Positions 16,995 through 24,520 of a stretch of 64,000 nucleotides of DNA are shown here, piece after piece. The stretch covers positions 372,001-436,000 of the forward strand of contig CAVYYX010000015.1 in assembly GCA_963772825.1 (NCBI GenBank), given 5' to 3'. This DNA comes from Desertimonas sp963772825 (GTDB lineage: Bacteria; Actinomycetota; Acidimicrobiia; Acidimicrobiales; Ilumatobacteraceae). How positions within the stretch are numbered: the first letter of the stretch is position 1; each line of letters starts with the position of its first letter. Under the pieces are notes generated by a model. The model saw nothing but the letters and a program-made list of their open reading frames with translations. It was not told the DNA's origin and searched no databases. The translations under genes and the position numbers were made by a program.

Positions 16995-17821
16995 GACAAG
17001 GCGCCGGCCGCGGTGTCGGTCGAGGCGTCGTCATGGATCAGCGCTTTGAGCGCCGCGGCCATCGCCACTGGACGATCGTGTTGGAAGATGTTGCGCCCGA
17101 AGACGATTCCCGCCGCGCCGCAGTCGAGCAGATGGCGCGTGAGGGCGAGCACGTCCCGGTCTTCCCCTTTCGACCCGCCGCGCGCCAGGTAGGGGACGTC
17201 GCCGCACACCCGGATCGCCCGGCGCATCGCTCCCTCTCCCGACAGGATGCCGGCCTTGATGATGTCGGCCCCGGCCTCCACGGCCTGGCGGACGAGCGGC
17301 ACCAGCCGCTCCTCATCGGCGACGTCGTAGTACAGGCCCTCGCGGCGTTCGAACGGGATCGGCTCGACCATCAGCGGTAGGCCGTAGTGCTCGCATTGCG
17401 CCTTGGCGGCGAACACGTTGCGCAGGCATGCCTGACGCACGGACGGGTCGTCGTCGGCATCGAGCAGGTTGATCAACAGGGCAACGGCGTCGAGGCGGAT
17501 GGCCCGCAACGCGGCATCGTCGACCGGGTCGCTCTCGGCGCGCTCGGGCGAGCGGTAGAGGTTGGTCACATCGCCGCGCACCGTGAGGGCCGGGAGCGTG
17601 CGGCCCTCGACCCCAGACAGCAGGCGGGCCTGCCCGGCGGACATCAGCACGCCATCGGGGCCGACCGCCGTGACGGCTTCGAGCACGGCCGCGAGATCCT
17701 CGATCGCCGGCAGGTCGGCGGGCACGGCAAAGAATCCGTGGTCGAGGGCGACGACGAACGCGCGTCCCGACGTGGGCTGCAGGAGACGGCGGAGTCGGGG
17801 CAAGGGAGACACGCTTGACAT
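16991..17821 (-). CDS. Class I aldolase of the DeoC/FbaB/LsrF type
   Basis: A 276-residue TIM-barrel aldolase. Family marks are FVVALDHGFFAVP at the N-terminus, ADIIKAGILSG with a candidate Schiff-base lysine, YLARGGSKGED for phosphate binding, and GAAGIVFGRNIFQ, the C-terminal phosphate loop typical of FbaB/LsrF/SqvB-like enzymes. It probably splits a phosphorylated ketose or related sugar. The ATG at 17821 lies inside a LacI-type operator half-site; GTG 17812, just past the operator, gives a leaderless start and may be the true one. It heads the five-gene minus-strand sugar operon. Confidence 0.82.
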   Translation of the reverse strand: MSSVSPLPRLRRLLQPTSGRAFVVALDHGFFAVPADLPAIEDLAAVLEAVTAVGPDGVLMSAGQARLLSGVEGRTLPALTVRGDVTNLYRSPERAESDPVDDAALRAIRLDAVALLINLLDADDDPSVRQACLRNVFAAKAQCEHYGLPLMVEPIPFERREGLYYDVADEERLVPLVRQAVEAGADIIKAGILSGEGAMRRAIRVCGDVPYLARGGSKGEDRDVLALTRHLLDCGAAGIVFGRNIFQHDRPVAMAAALKALIHDDASTDTAAGALS

Positions 17822-17851
17822 CGATGTCAGAATCTGACATCGATGTCAAGC
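17813..17851. promoter_or_regulatory. Double LacI-family operator
   Basis: Two perfect 14-bp palindromes TGACATCGATGTCA (17816-17829 and 17835-17848) are separated by GAATC. Together with flanking bases they form a 39-bp symmetric site, broken only at its centre. The central CG within a palindrome of this length is the hallmark of LacI-family operators. The centres are 19 bp apart, so two dimers could bind nearly on the same DNA face. It overlaps the aldolase start and lies about 120 bp before the kinase start, so the locally encoded LacI protein probably represses both arms. Confidence 0.85.
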
Positions 17852-17888
17852 ATGCACGGGCCTGCGCCGGCGGGGAACTTGTAGGAGC

Positions 17889-17972
17889 GCCCTGCGTGGC
17901 CGGGGAACGCCTTGACGGCCTGCGCCGTCGAGGCACGAGGACAAGCGGCCTGCGTGGCCGGGAAACGCAGTG
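17889..17972 (+). repeat. Upstream repeat family, tandem copies 2 and 3
   Basis: CCTGCGTGGCCGGGGAACGC at 17891-17910 is followed by a diverged unit (GGCCTGCGCCGTCG) and by a second good copy at 17946-17972, whose last bases form the GTG start of the kinase. The orientation matches the downstream gene, as for the other copies in this window. Confidence 0.55.
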
Positions 17973-18971
17973 ACCGTGCTTGTCGTCGGCCTCAATCAGA
18001 CGCTCGACCGCACCATCCGACTCCCCGCCCTCGCCACCGGACAGGTGCTTCGAGCCACCGACGCCGTGCTCACGCCGGGCGGCAAGGCCGTCAACGTCTG
18101 CCGCGCCGCGAGGACACTCGACTGCCCGGCGCTGCTCGTCGGCCCGTTTCCTGGACGACTCGGACGGTTGGCCACCGAGCTGCTCGACGAAGAAGGGCTG
18201 GCGGTCAGCGCCGTGCCGGTGGATGGTGAGCTGCGCGGCACGACCGTGATCATCGAGGCAACCGGCCGCACCACGGTGATCAACGAGCCCGGACCACCGC
18301 TCACTGCCCAAGAGTGGGGCGACGTCATGGAGGCCGTCGCCGCCGCACTCGGCACGGGAGCGTTCGTGGCGATCAGCGGCAGCCTTCCGCCCGGTGCCGC
18401 CGAGGGCACCCACCGCCGTCTCATCGAGCTGGTCCACGAACGAGGCGGCACGGTCGCCGTCGACGTCACCGGGCCGCGTCTGATCGAGGCGGCCGCGGCG
18501 GGCGCTGATCTCGTCAGCCCCAACGTCGTCGAAGCCGAGGAGGCCCTTGGCATCGGCCCGACGACTCGCGACGGAGGTGGCGGAGAAGCCGTCGACTTCG
18601 ACGAGGTCGACGCTGTCGACGTGAGCGAACGTTCGCGGGCCGCTGCCCTCGCCCTCGTCGAGTTGGGAGCCGGGACCGTCCTCGTCTCCGCCGGCCACCA
18701 CGGTGTGGCCTGCCGGTCGGCCGACCTCGACACCTTTGTGCCGGCACCCGTCGTGGTCGTCGCCAACCCGATCGGCGCTGGTGATGCACTGCTCGGGGCG
18801 ACTCTCGTCGCCCTCGAGCAGGGGCTCGACCTCGAGGCCGCACTCTGCGCCGGCGTCGCCTATGCCGCCGCGTCCGTCGCCCATCCGGTGGCGGGCTGCG
18901 CCGATCCAGCGCTCGTCGAGCAACTGCGCGCGAACGTCGCTGCCCAACCCGCCGGCGGACGTACGTCGTGA
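17970..18971 (+). CDS. PfkB-family sugar kinase (1-phosphofructokinase-like)
   Basis: A 333-residue ribokinase-fold kinase beginning GTG 17970 (VTVLVVGLNQTLDRTI). The N-terminal TPGGKAVNVCRAARTL block, the central AISGSLPPG and the C-terminal NPIGAGDALLGATLVAL with the catalytic aspartate of the GAGD anion hole place it in the 1-phosphofructokinase/tagatose-6-phosphate kinase branch. It likely adds a phosphate to a ketose phosphate, giving the substrate of one of the aldolases across the operator. A small acidic insertion around residues 195-215 is unusual. Its stop overlaps the LacI start (GTGA), giving a tight operon of kinase, regulator, isomerase and second kinase. Confidence 0.85.
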   Translation: MTVLVVGLNQTLDRTIRLPALATGQVLRATDAVLTPGGKAVNVCRAARTLDCPALLVGPFPGRLGRLATELLDEEGLAVSAVPVDGELRGTTVIIEATGRTTVINEPGPPLTAQEWGDVMEAVAAALGTGAFVAISGSLPPGAAEGTHRRLIELVHERGGTVAVDVTGPRLIEAAAAGADLVSPNVVEAEEALGIGPTTRDGGGGEAVDFDEVDAVDVSERSRAAALALVELGAGTVLVSAGHHGVACRSADLDTFVPAPVVVVANPIGAGDALLGATLVALEQGLDLEAALCAGVAYAAASVAHPVAGCADPALVEQLRANVAAQPAGGRTS

Positions 18972-19990
18972 CCACGTCACCTGCGGGCGACCGCCGGGCG
19001 GCGACGGTCAGCGATGTCGCCGTGCGCGCCGGCGTCTCCCGCAAGACCGTGTACCGGGCCCTCAACGACGAGGGCAACGTGCGCCCGGACAAGGTCGAGC
19101 GAGTCCGGCGCGTCGCCGCTGAGCTCGGTTTCCGACCGGATCACTTCGCCCGACTGCTGCGCACTCGCGGCACGACGTCGATGGTCGGCGTCGTGACGGC
19201 GACAATCGGCGACCCGTTCTGGACCGGCGTGCTGCAAGGCGTCGAAGCGACGATTGGGGGCGGGGACCGCTTCATCCTCTCGGCCTCGACGCGGGACCGA
19301 TCGGATCGAGAGGCAGAGATCGTGGCGGCGATGGTCGAGCGGCGGGTGATGGCGCTGATCGTCGTGCCGACCGCTGTCGACCAGTCGTACCTCGGCACCA
19401 TCGCCGCCGCGGGCACCCCCGTCGTATGCGTCGACCGGCCCGCCGTTGGCGCCGACATCGACGCCGTCGTCGCCGACGACGTCGGCGGTGTCGTGCGGGG
19501 CATGGAATTGCTGCTCCACGGCGGCCACCGGCGCATCGCCTTCTTGGGCACCGGTTCGATCTACACGGCGCCGCAGCGTGTCGCGGGCTATCGGCAGGCA
19601 TTGGGCAGTGCCGGGATCGACTACGACGAGTCCCTGGTGCACGCGGCGCTCACCGACTCGACCACCGTCGATCCCGCCGTCGACGCCTTGCTGGCACTCG
19701 ACGATCCACCGACCGCGGTGTTCACGGCCAACGTCAGCACGTCGGTCGGCCTGCTTGCGGGGCTCCGCCAGCGCCACTGGATGCCGGCGATCGTCGCCTT
19801 CAGCGACTTCGATGCGGCGCGGATCCACGATCCGACGGTCACGGTGGTCGACAACGATCCGGTCGAGCTCGGCCGCCGTGGGGCCGAGCTGGCCCTCCAA
19901 CGCCTCGACGGATATGACGGTCCAAGCCGGCTGGTCTGCATCGAGACGCCGATCATCGAGCGTCAGAGCCATCTCGTGGGAGCTCGATGA
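18968..19990 (+). CDS. LacI-family transcriptional regulator
   Basis: A 340-residue repressor. Residues about 12-60 form the LacI helix-turn-helix: TVSDVAVRAGVSRKTVYRALN with the hinge helix RVRRVAAELGFRPDHFARLL. The rest is a periplasmic-binding-protein-like sugar domain (MVGVVTATIGDPFW, VVCVDRP, HRRIAFLG, FTANVSTSVGLL). The variant YRALN replaces the more common SRALN. It is encoded between the kinase and the isomerase with overlapping stops and starts, so it is autoregulated with the operon. The double palindrome at 17813-17851 is its obvious operator; the inducer is probably the transported sugar or a phosphate of it. Confidence 0.9.
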   Translation: MTTSPAGDRRAATVSDVAVRAGVSRKTVYRALNDEGNVRPDKVERVRRVAAELGFRPDHFARLLRTRGTTSMVGVVTATIGDPFWTGVLQGVEATIGGGDRFILSASTRDRSDREAEIVAAMVERRVMALIVVPTAVDQSYLGTIAAAGTPVVCVDRPAVGADIDAVVADDVGGVVRGMELLLHGGHRRIAFLGTGSIYTAPQRVAGYRQALGSAGIDYDESLVHAALTDSTTVDPAVDALLALDDPPTAVFTANVSTSVGLLAGLRQRHWMPAIVAFSDFDAARIHDPTVTVVDNDPVELGRRGAELALQRLDGYDGPSRLVCIETPIIERQSHLVGAR

Positions 19991-21078
19991 TGACGATCAC
20001 GGCGCCACGCCCGTACGCCCTGCCGCCGAACGTGATCGAACACTTCTACCGCGGTGGCGAGAGAATCGCCGAGCTGCGCGGCCACGCCGCTCCAGCAGGT
20101 TTGGACGGACCGCTACGACGACCTGAGGAGTGGTTGGCATCGACGGTTGCCCGGTGGGGATCGGCAGCATCGGGGCTCACCGATCTCGGTCCGCTGGGGC
20201 CACTGCACGAACTCGTCGTCGCCGACCCGCCGCGCTGGCTGGGGGCGGACCACGTCGCCCGCTGGGGTTCGTCGCCGGCCCTGCTGGTCAAGTTGCTCGA
20301 CGCCGGCGAGCGGTTGCCGGTCCACGTCCATCCGAACCGCCAGTTCGCGACGACGCACCTCGGCTGCCCGTTCGGCAAGACCGAGGCGTGGGTCGTGCTC
20401 GACGTCCCTTCGGGAGGTGGCACGGCATACGTCGGGACGATCCGCCCGGTGCGCCGCGAGGAGTGGGCCGAGCTCGTCGACGACCAGGCGGTGGACACGA
20501 TGCTCGAGCTGCTCCGGCCGCTGCGCATCGACGTCGGCGACGGCGTGGTCGTCCCGGCATCGACGCCGCACTGTCTCGATGCCGGCGTGTTCGTCGTCGA
20601 GCTGCAGGAGCCGACGGATTTCTCGATCCTCTTGGAGTGGGATGGCTTCAAGGTCGACGGGCTGGCCGACGGTCACCTCGGACTCGGCTTCCCCACGGCG
20701 CTCGGCGCGGTGCGCACCGACGCCCTCAGCACCGCCGACGTCGACGAGCTCGTCCGGCGCGCGGCGCTCCCGGACGATGGCATCCGCGCCCTGTTGCCAC
20801 CGGCGGCCGATCCGTACTTTCGGGCGTGGGCCGTCGACCTCGCGCCCGGCGCCCAAGCCACGGTGCCGGCGGCGTTCTCGGCTGTCGTCGTCACCGACGG
20901 CAGCGGCACCCTGCGCTGGGCCGACGGCAGCTCGACGGTTGCCAAGGGCGACGCGCTCGTCGTGCCGCACGCCGCCGGCCCACTGACATTCGACGGCGGC
21001 GAAGTCGGCGTCACGGCCGTCGTCGCCCAACCACCGTCGCCGGGTGCTCCCGAACCGGTCGAGAGGGCCGCGCCGTGA
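19987..21078 (+). CDS. Class I mannose-6-phosphate isomerase-like protein
   Basis: A 363-residue cupin-type isomerase of the ManA family. The zinc ligands appear as PVHVHPNRQF and GKTEAWVVLD, with a further histidine in VPASTPHCLDAG and the FVVELQEPTDFSI strand. ManA interconverts mannose 6-phosphate and fructose 6-phosphate; paralogues in catabolic operons often act on other hexose phosphates, so the exact substrate is open. Its ATG overlaps the LacI stop as ATGA (a second ATG follows at 19990), and its own stop overlaps the FGGY kinase start. The C-terminal 100 residues form a second cupin-like domain as in other class I enzymes. Confidence 0.84.
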   Translation: MMTITAPRPYALPPNVIEHFYRGGERIAELRGHAAPAGLDGPLRRPEEWLASTVARWGSAASGLTDLGPLGPLHELVVADPPRWLGADHVARWGSSPALLVKLLDAGERLPVHVHPNRQFATTHLGCPFGKTEAWVVLDVPSGGGTAYVGTIRPVRREEWAELVDDQAVDTMLELLRPLRIDVGDGVVVPASTPHCLDAGVFVVELQEPTDFSILLEWDGFKVDGLADGHLGLGFPTALGAVRTDALSTADVDELVRRAALPDDGIRALLPPAADPYFRAWAVDLAPGAQATVPAAFSAVVVTDGSGTLRWADGSSTVAKGDALVVPHAAGPLTFDGGEVGVTAVVAQPPSPGAPEPVERAAP

Positions 21079-22455
21079 GCCGCGAACTCCTCATCGGCAT
21101 CGATGTCGGCACCACGCGCGTGAAGGTCGTGATCGTCGACCTCACCGGCGCCGAAGTAGCGGCGGCGGCGGTCGCTACGCCGTGGGTCGTCGATGGCCAA
21201 GCCGTCGAGATGGACGCCCGCGTCCTCGCCGATGCCGTGCGCACGGTCATCGCCGACGGTCTCGCCCAGTGCAGCGCGACGGCCGGCGTGGACGGGGAAC
21301 GCGGCGGTGACCGCGTCGTCGGCCTTGGGGTCACCGGCATCGCCGAGTCCGGGGTGCTCCTCGATCGACGCGGCGAGCCGGCGGCGCCGATCATCGCCTG
21401 GCACGACCAACGAGGCGACGTCGAGCTGGTCGCCAAGGAGCTCCCCGACCTCGTCGCCCACACGGGCGTCCGCTTCGATCCACTCGCCACGATCTTCAAG
21501 CTCCCCGACATCTTGCGTAAGAGCGACGGGGTCCGCTGGCTCAACGTCGCCGAATGGGTCGTCCACTCGTTGGGCGGAGCCCAACAGGCCGAGATCAGCC
21601 TGTCCGGACGCACCGGTCTGTGTGACCTGCACACGGCGACGTGGTGGCCGGACGCCCTCGAGTTCCTCGGCGTCGACGAATCATTCCTTCCCGGCGATCC
21701 CGCTTTCGGGGTGTCCGGTGCCGGCCAAGCGTCGTTCGGGCCGATCGCCGGCGCCCGCCTCGTCGTCGCCGGTCACGACCACCAAGTGGCGGCTTTCGTC
21801 GCCGGGGCCGTCGAGCCCGGCTGCCTCTTCGAGTCGCTGGGCACGGCGGATGCGATCGCCATCACGGTTCCCGCGCCGGTCGACGTCGCGACGGTCCTGG
21901 CCACCGCGGACATCGGGGCAACGATCGGGCGAACCGTGGTCGCCGACCACCTGATGGTGATGATGGGCATGCGCACCGGACAGATCCTCGAGCGGATCTC
22001 CCGGCTTCTCGAGGTGCGCGACCGCACGGCGCGCCGCGCCCTGTCCGAGCGAGCCACCGACAGGACACTGGATGCCGCTCTCACCGTCGAGTTGACCGAC
22101 GGGCTCGTCACGATTCGCGGCATCGGCGACGACACCGACGGGGCAGCCCTCTGGGCAGCCGCGGTCGCCGCCACTGGCCAGCAAACCACCGAGGTGATCG
22201 ACCGAGTACACAGCGCTCTTCGGCCCGCCGACCGGCGCCGTCGTCGGTGGCGGATGGCTCAACGACCCGACGATCGCGGCAGCCGTCCACCGTCGCTTCC
22301 CGACGGCCCGGCGCAGTCGCTTCGGTGAGCCAGGTGCCGTCGGTGCGGCCTGCCTGGCGGGGATCAGCGCAGGGGTGCTCGACGGACCGTTCGCCGACGC
22401 CCCGTCCGGACGCCAAACGACCGATGGGTGTTCAGGGGACCGTTCCGTCCCCTGA
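21075..22455 (+). pseudogene. FGGY-family carbohydrate kinase, frameshifted near the C-terminus
   Basis: The frame from GTG 21075 begins LLIGIDVGTTRVKVVIVDL (phosphate 1 motif) and includes IIAWHDQRGDVE, VVAGHDHQVAAF and FESLGTADAIA, all typical of FGGY sugar kinases. After VIDRVHSAL the frame changes: the adenosine motif TGAVVGGGWLND and the C-terminal helix EPGAVGAACLAGISAGVLDG continue one base out of step, to a TGA at 22453-22455. The uncorrected frame runs to 22328 with basic nonsense. The span has one base too many, near 22215-22221 (GCGCTCTTCGG). The corrected stop lies inside the palindromic repeat at 22421-22466. It is the last gene of the plus-strand sugar operon. The sugar is unknown. 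Confidence 0.8.
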
Positions 22456-22466
22456 ACACCCATCGG
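22421..22466. repeat. 46-bp palindrome family, copy A (perfect 20-bp arms, loop CGTTCC)
   Basis: Left arm CCGATGGGTGTTCAGGGGAC and its exact complement flank the 6-nt loop CGTTCC. It is nearly identical to the copy at 62195-62246, 40 kb away. It lies between two convergent genes, the FGGY kinase and the LysM amidase, and contains the corrected kinase stop. It probably terminates transcription from both sides. Confidence 0.85.
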
Positions 22467-22472
22467 TGGGCG

Positions 22473-23342
22473 TCAGGCGGCGATCGGCGGCACCACCAAC
22501 ACGTCCTTGGGGTGAAGTGTGTCGCCCATCGCCGCTCCGTTGACGGCGAGCAGATCGTGAACGTCGACCCGCAGCTTGCGGGCGATCGCGAACCAACCGT
22601 CGCCAGCGACGACGGTGTACGTCGACGTCGCTGGCGCGGTCGGCGCCGCCTTGGCGGACGGCGGCACCGGTGCCGCCTTGGCGCCGAGCCACAGCTTGCG
22701 GATCTCGTTGGCACGGGGAGCGATCCACTCGCGCATGTCCTTCTTCTTCTGCGCCCCGGGGCACTCCTTGCCCTTCTTGATCGTCCAGTGCGGAAAGCCG
22801 AACGGCTCGGTGTGACAGGCGACGCCTGAGCCGAACCATTCCTTGGGTGTCACGATCGGCAAGCCGTGGACGATCGACTCGTAGGCGATGATCTGGGCGA
22901 TCAGTTCGCCCTGCTGCGGGTCGAAGCCGATGGTTCCGCCCGGCGCCTTGAAGCCGTTCTCCTTCATCGGGAAGCCGAGGTCGGCGGTCTCGATCGAGAT
23001 CGAGAACCACGACACGTCGCCATGTGCGCCGCGGTGCTCCTTCACCGTCGCGTTGGCAATGCTGCGGCGATTGGTGGGGAGCATCTTGCGCGCTCGGGTG
23101 ACACCGTTGTGCGTCCGGTCGACCTGGTAGTGCGGAAGCGTGTTCTTGTTGGGATCGGCATGGGAATGGCGCCACGCCGAGTCGATCGACCCCTCGACGC
23201 TGGCGCCGTTTGTATGCACCAGCAGCAGACGGGGTGCGACCTTCAGCAACGGTCGGTCGGCGAGGAACTCGACGCTCTTGATGTCGACACCCGGCACCGA
23301 CCCCTCGGGGGTGAACGACGCCGGCTTGGGTGGGTTCTTCAT
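22473..23342 (-). CDS. N-acetylmuramoyl-L-alanine amidase-like protein with C-terminal LysM
   Basis: A 289-residue protein starting at ATG 23342 (MKNPPKPASF). Residues about 30-190 resemble the amidase_2/PGRP fold: RLLLVHTNGASVEG, NTLPHYQVDR, SWFSISIETADLGFP and GVACHTEPFGFPHWTIKKG with candidate zinc histidines. After a proline/alanine linker (VPPSAKAAPTAPATS) the last 45 residues form a LysM peptidoglycan-binding module (YTVVAGDGWFAIARKLRV). There is no signal peptide, an endolysin-like feature, although nothing else here is phage-like. It lies eight bases after a multi-helix membrane protein, with which it is probably co-transcribed. Confidence 0.75.
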   Translation of the reverse strand: MKNPPKPASFTPEGSVPGVDIKSVEFLADRPLLKVAPRLLLVHTNGASVEGSIDSAWRHSHADPNKNTLPHYQVDRTHNGVTRARKMLPTNRRSIANATVKEHRGAHGDVSWFSISIETADLGFPMKENGFKAPGGTIGFDPQQGELIAQIIAYESIVHGLPIVTPKEWFGSGVACHTEPFGFPHWTIKKGKECPGAQKKKDMREWIAPRANEIRKLWLGAKAAPVPPSAKAAPTAPATSTYTVVAGDGWFAIARKLRVDVHDLLAVNGAAMGDTLHPKDVLVVPPIAA

Positions 23343-23350
23343 CACTGCTC

Positions 23351-24499
23351 CTAACTCTCGGTGGGTAGCAGCGAGCCAGCGATCGCTGTCTCGCCGGATC
23401 GAACGGCGGGTGCCGTCGACGGTTCGCTGGACGGTGCGTGGTCGAGCACCACCTGCGCCTGGCTGTCGACCATGCGGGTGAAGACCTGCTGGGCGTAGCC
23501 GAAGATGATCGAGTAGGCGATGATCTGGCCCTGCGTGTCGAGCGCCGAGAGTCCGGGAATGAACCCGCCGCGCAGCATCAGCATCCCGAACAAGGCGGTC
23601 AACGCGCCGGCCGGCAGCTTCAGCACGGCGATGGCAACGGGCACGCCGTAGGGGGTCGAGGTGCCACGCATGCCGCGCACGGCCAGGGCGGCCGCGAACG
23701 CGCCAGCGGCGAGGCCGACGACGAGGACCAGCGGCACGTCGCCTCCCGACGGGCCGGTTGCGGCACCCGTCGGGCACACGACCTGGGCAGTAGGGCTGGC
23801 TTCACCGCGGATTTGCTCGGCGGTGACCGTGCCGGCGTTGAAGCACACGGGAATGCTGGACGGATTGAACGCGCCGAGGATCCCCAGACCGGTCGCCACG
23901 ACGAGGAGGCCGAGCGTCGTCGCCAACACGATGTTGCGGAAGCTGCGCACCCGCGTGAAGGTCTTGTCACAGCCGTCGTTGACCCACGTCAGCGCCGAGG
24001 CGAACTCGCGGCGCAGGCGGACCTCGGTCGGGGTGTTCTTGACTGTCTCGAGATCGTCCCACGCCGGGTTCGTCAACCGGTGCTCGACGGCGAGGGCCCG
24101 GGGGTCGGATCCGGGCAGCACGCGGGCGGCCATCGAGCGCACGGACGGCCGCTGGCTGGACAGCTCTTCGAGACTGACGACGTCGACGAGCAGGATCTCG
24201 GCGCTGTGCAGGTCGCGCCAGGCCCGCTCGATCGGACCACCGCCGCGCCATCCACTCGCCCGCCGCAAGAACGAGCCGCCGGACGTCGCATGCTCACGTG
24301 TGTCCCCGAGCAGTCGCTGAATGCGTCCCAGCGTCCGTTCAGCTGCCGGAGTCGGAGCCGTCGTCGCACCCGCCGATTCGGCCATCGCCTCGGCGACGGC
24401 GACGCGGGCGAGCACTTCCGCCTGCCAGGGGTTGGACTGGCTGGATCGCGAGTTGCCGAGTTTCTCGATGAAGGTCACGACGCACAGACGCGCCGCCAC
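23351..24499 (-). CDS. Uncharacterised membrane protein next to the LysM amidase
   Basis: A 382-residue protein of no family I recognise. The first 190 residues are soluble, helical and charged; from about 195 on there are four or five hydrophobic segments: NIVLATTLGLLVVATGLGILG, VPLVLVVGLAAGAFAAALAV, VAIAVLKLPAGALTALFGMLM and QIIAYSIIFGYAQQVFT. Two cysteines flank a predicted external loop (PVCFNAG and VVCPTG). Start 24499 (GTG) is the longest option; GTG 24478 is also possible. It is directly upstream of the signal-less amidase, so the pair may act together at the envelope, but nothing in the sequence shows a holin-type function. Confidence 0.7.
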   Translation of the reverse strand: MAARLCVVTFIEKLGNSRSSQSNPWQAEVLARVAVAEAMAESAGATTAPTPAAERTLGRIQRLLGDTREHATSGGSFLRRASGWRGGGPIERAWRDLHSAEILLVDVVSLEELSSQRPSVRSMAARVLPGSDPRALAVEHRLTNPAWDDLETVKNTPTEVRLRREFASALTWVNDGCDKTFTRVRSFRNIVLATTLGLLVVATGLGILGAFNPSSIPVCFNAGTVTAEQIRGEASPTAQVVCPTGAATGPSGGDVPLVLVVGLAAGAFAAALAVRGMRGTSTPYGVPVAIAVLKLPAGALTALFGMLMLRGGFIPGLSALDTQGQIIAYSIIFGYAQQVFTRMVDSQAQVVLDHAPSSEPSTAPAVRSGETAIAGSLLPTES

Positions 24500-24520
24500 T
24501 CCGAGTTGATACGTCTTTTC

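Noticed and set aside
17313..18980. 555-codon minus-strand frame across the sugar locus
   Set aside because: It runs antisense through the PfkB kinase, across the LacI operator and out of frame through the aldolase; no family motifs.
20130..21074. Extension of the FGGY kinase frame 315 codons upstream
   Set aside because: This part overlaps the ManA-like gene in another frame and has no conserved residues; the kinase motif 1 begins directly after GTG 21075.
22473..24499. Prophage remnant
   Set aside because: Apart from the amidase and the gpF-like motif at 39002, 16 kb away, there are no integrase, capsid, tail or terminase genes and no change in composition.
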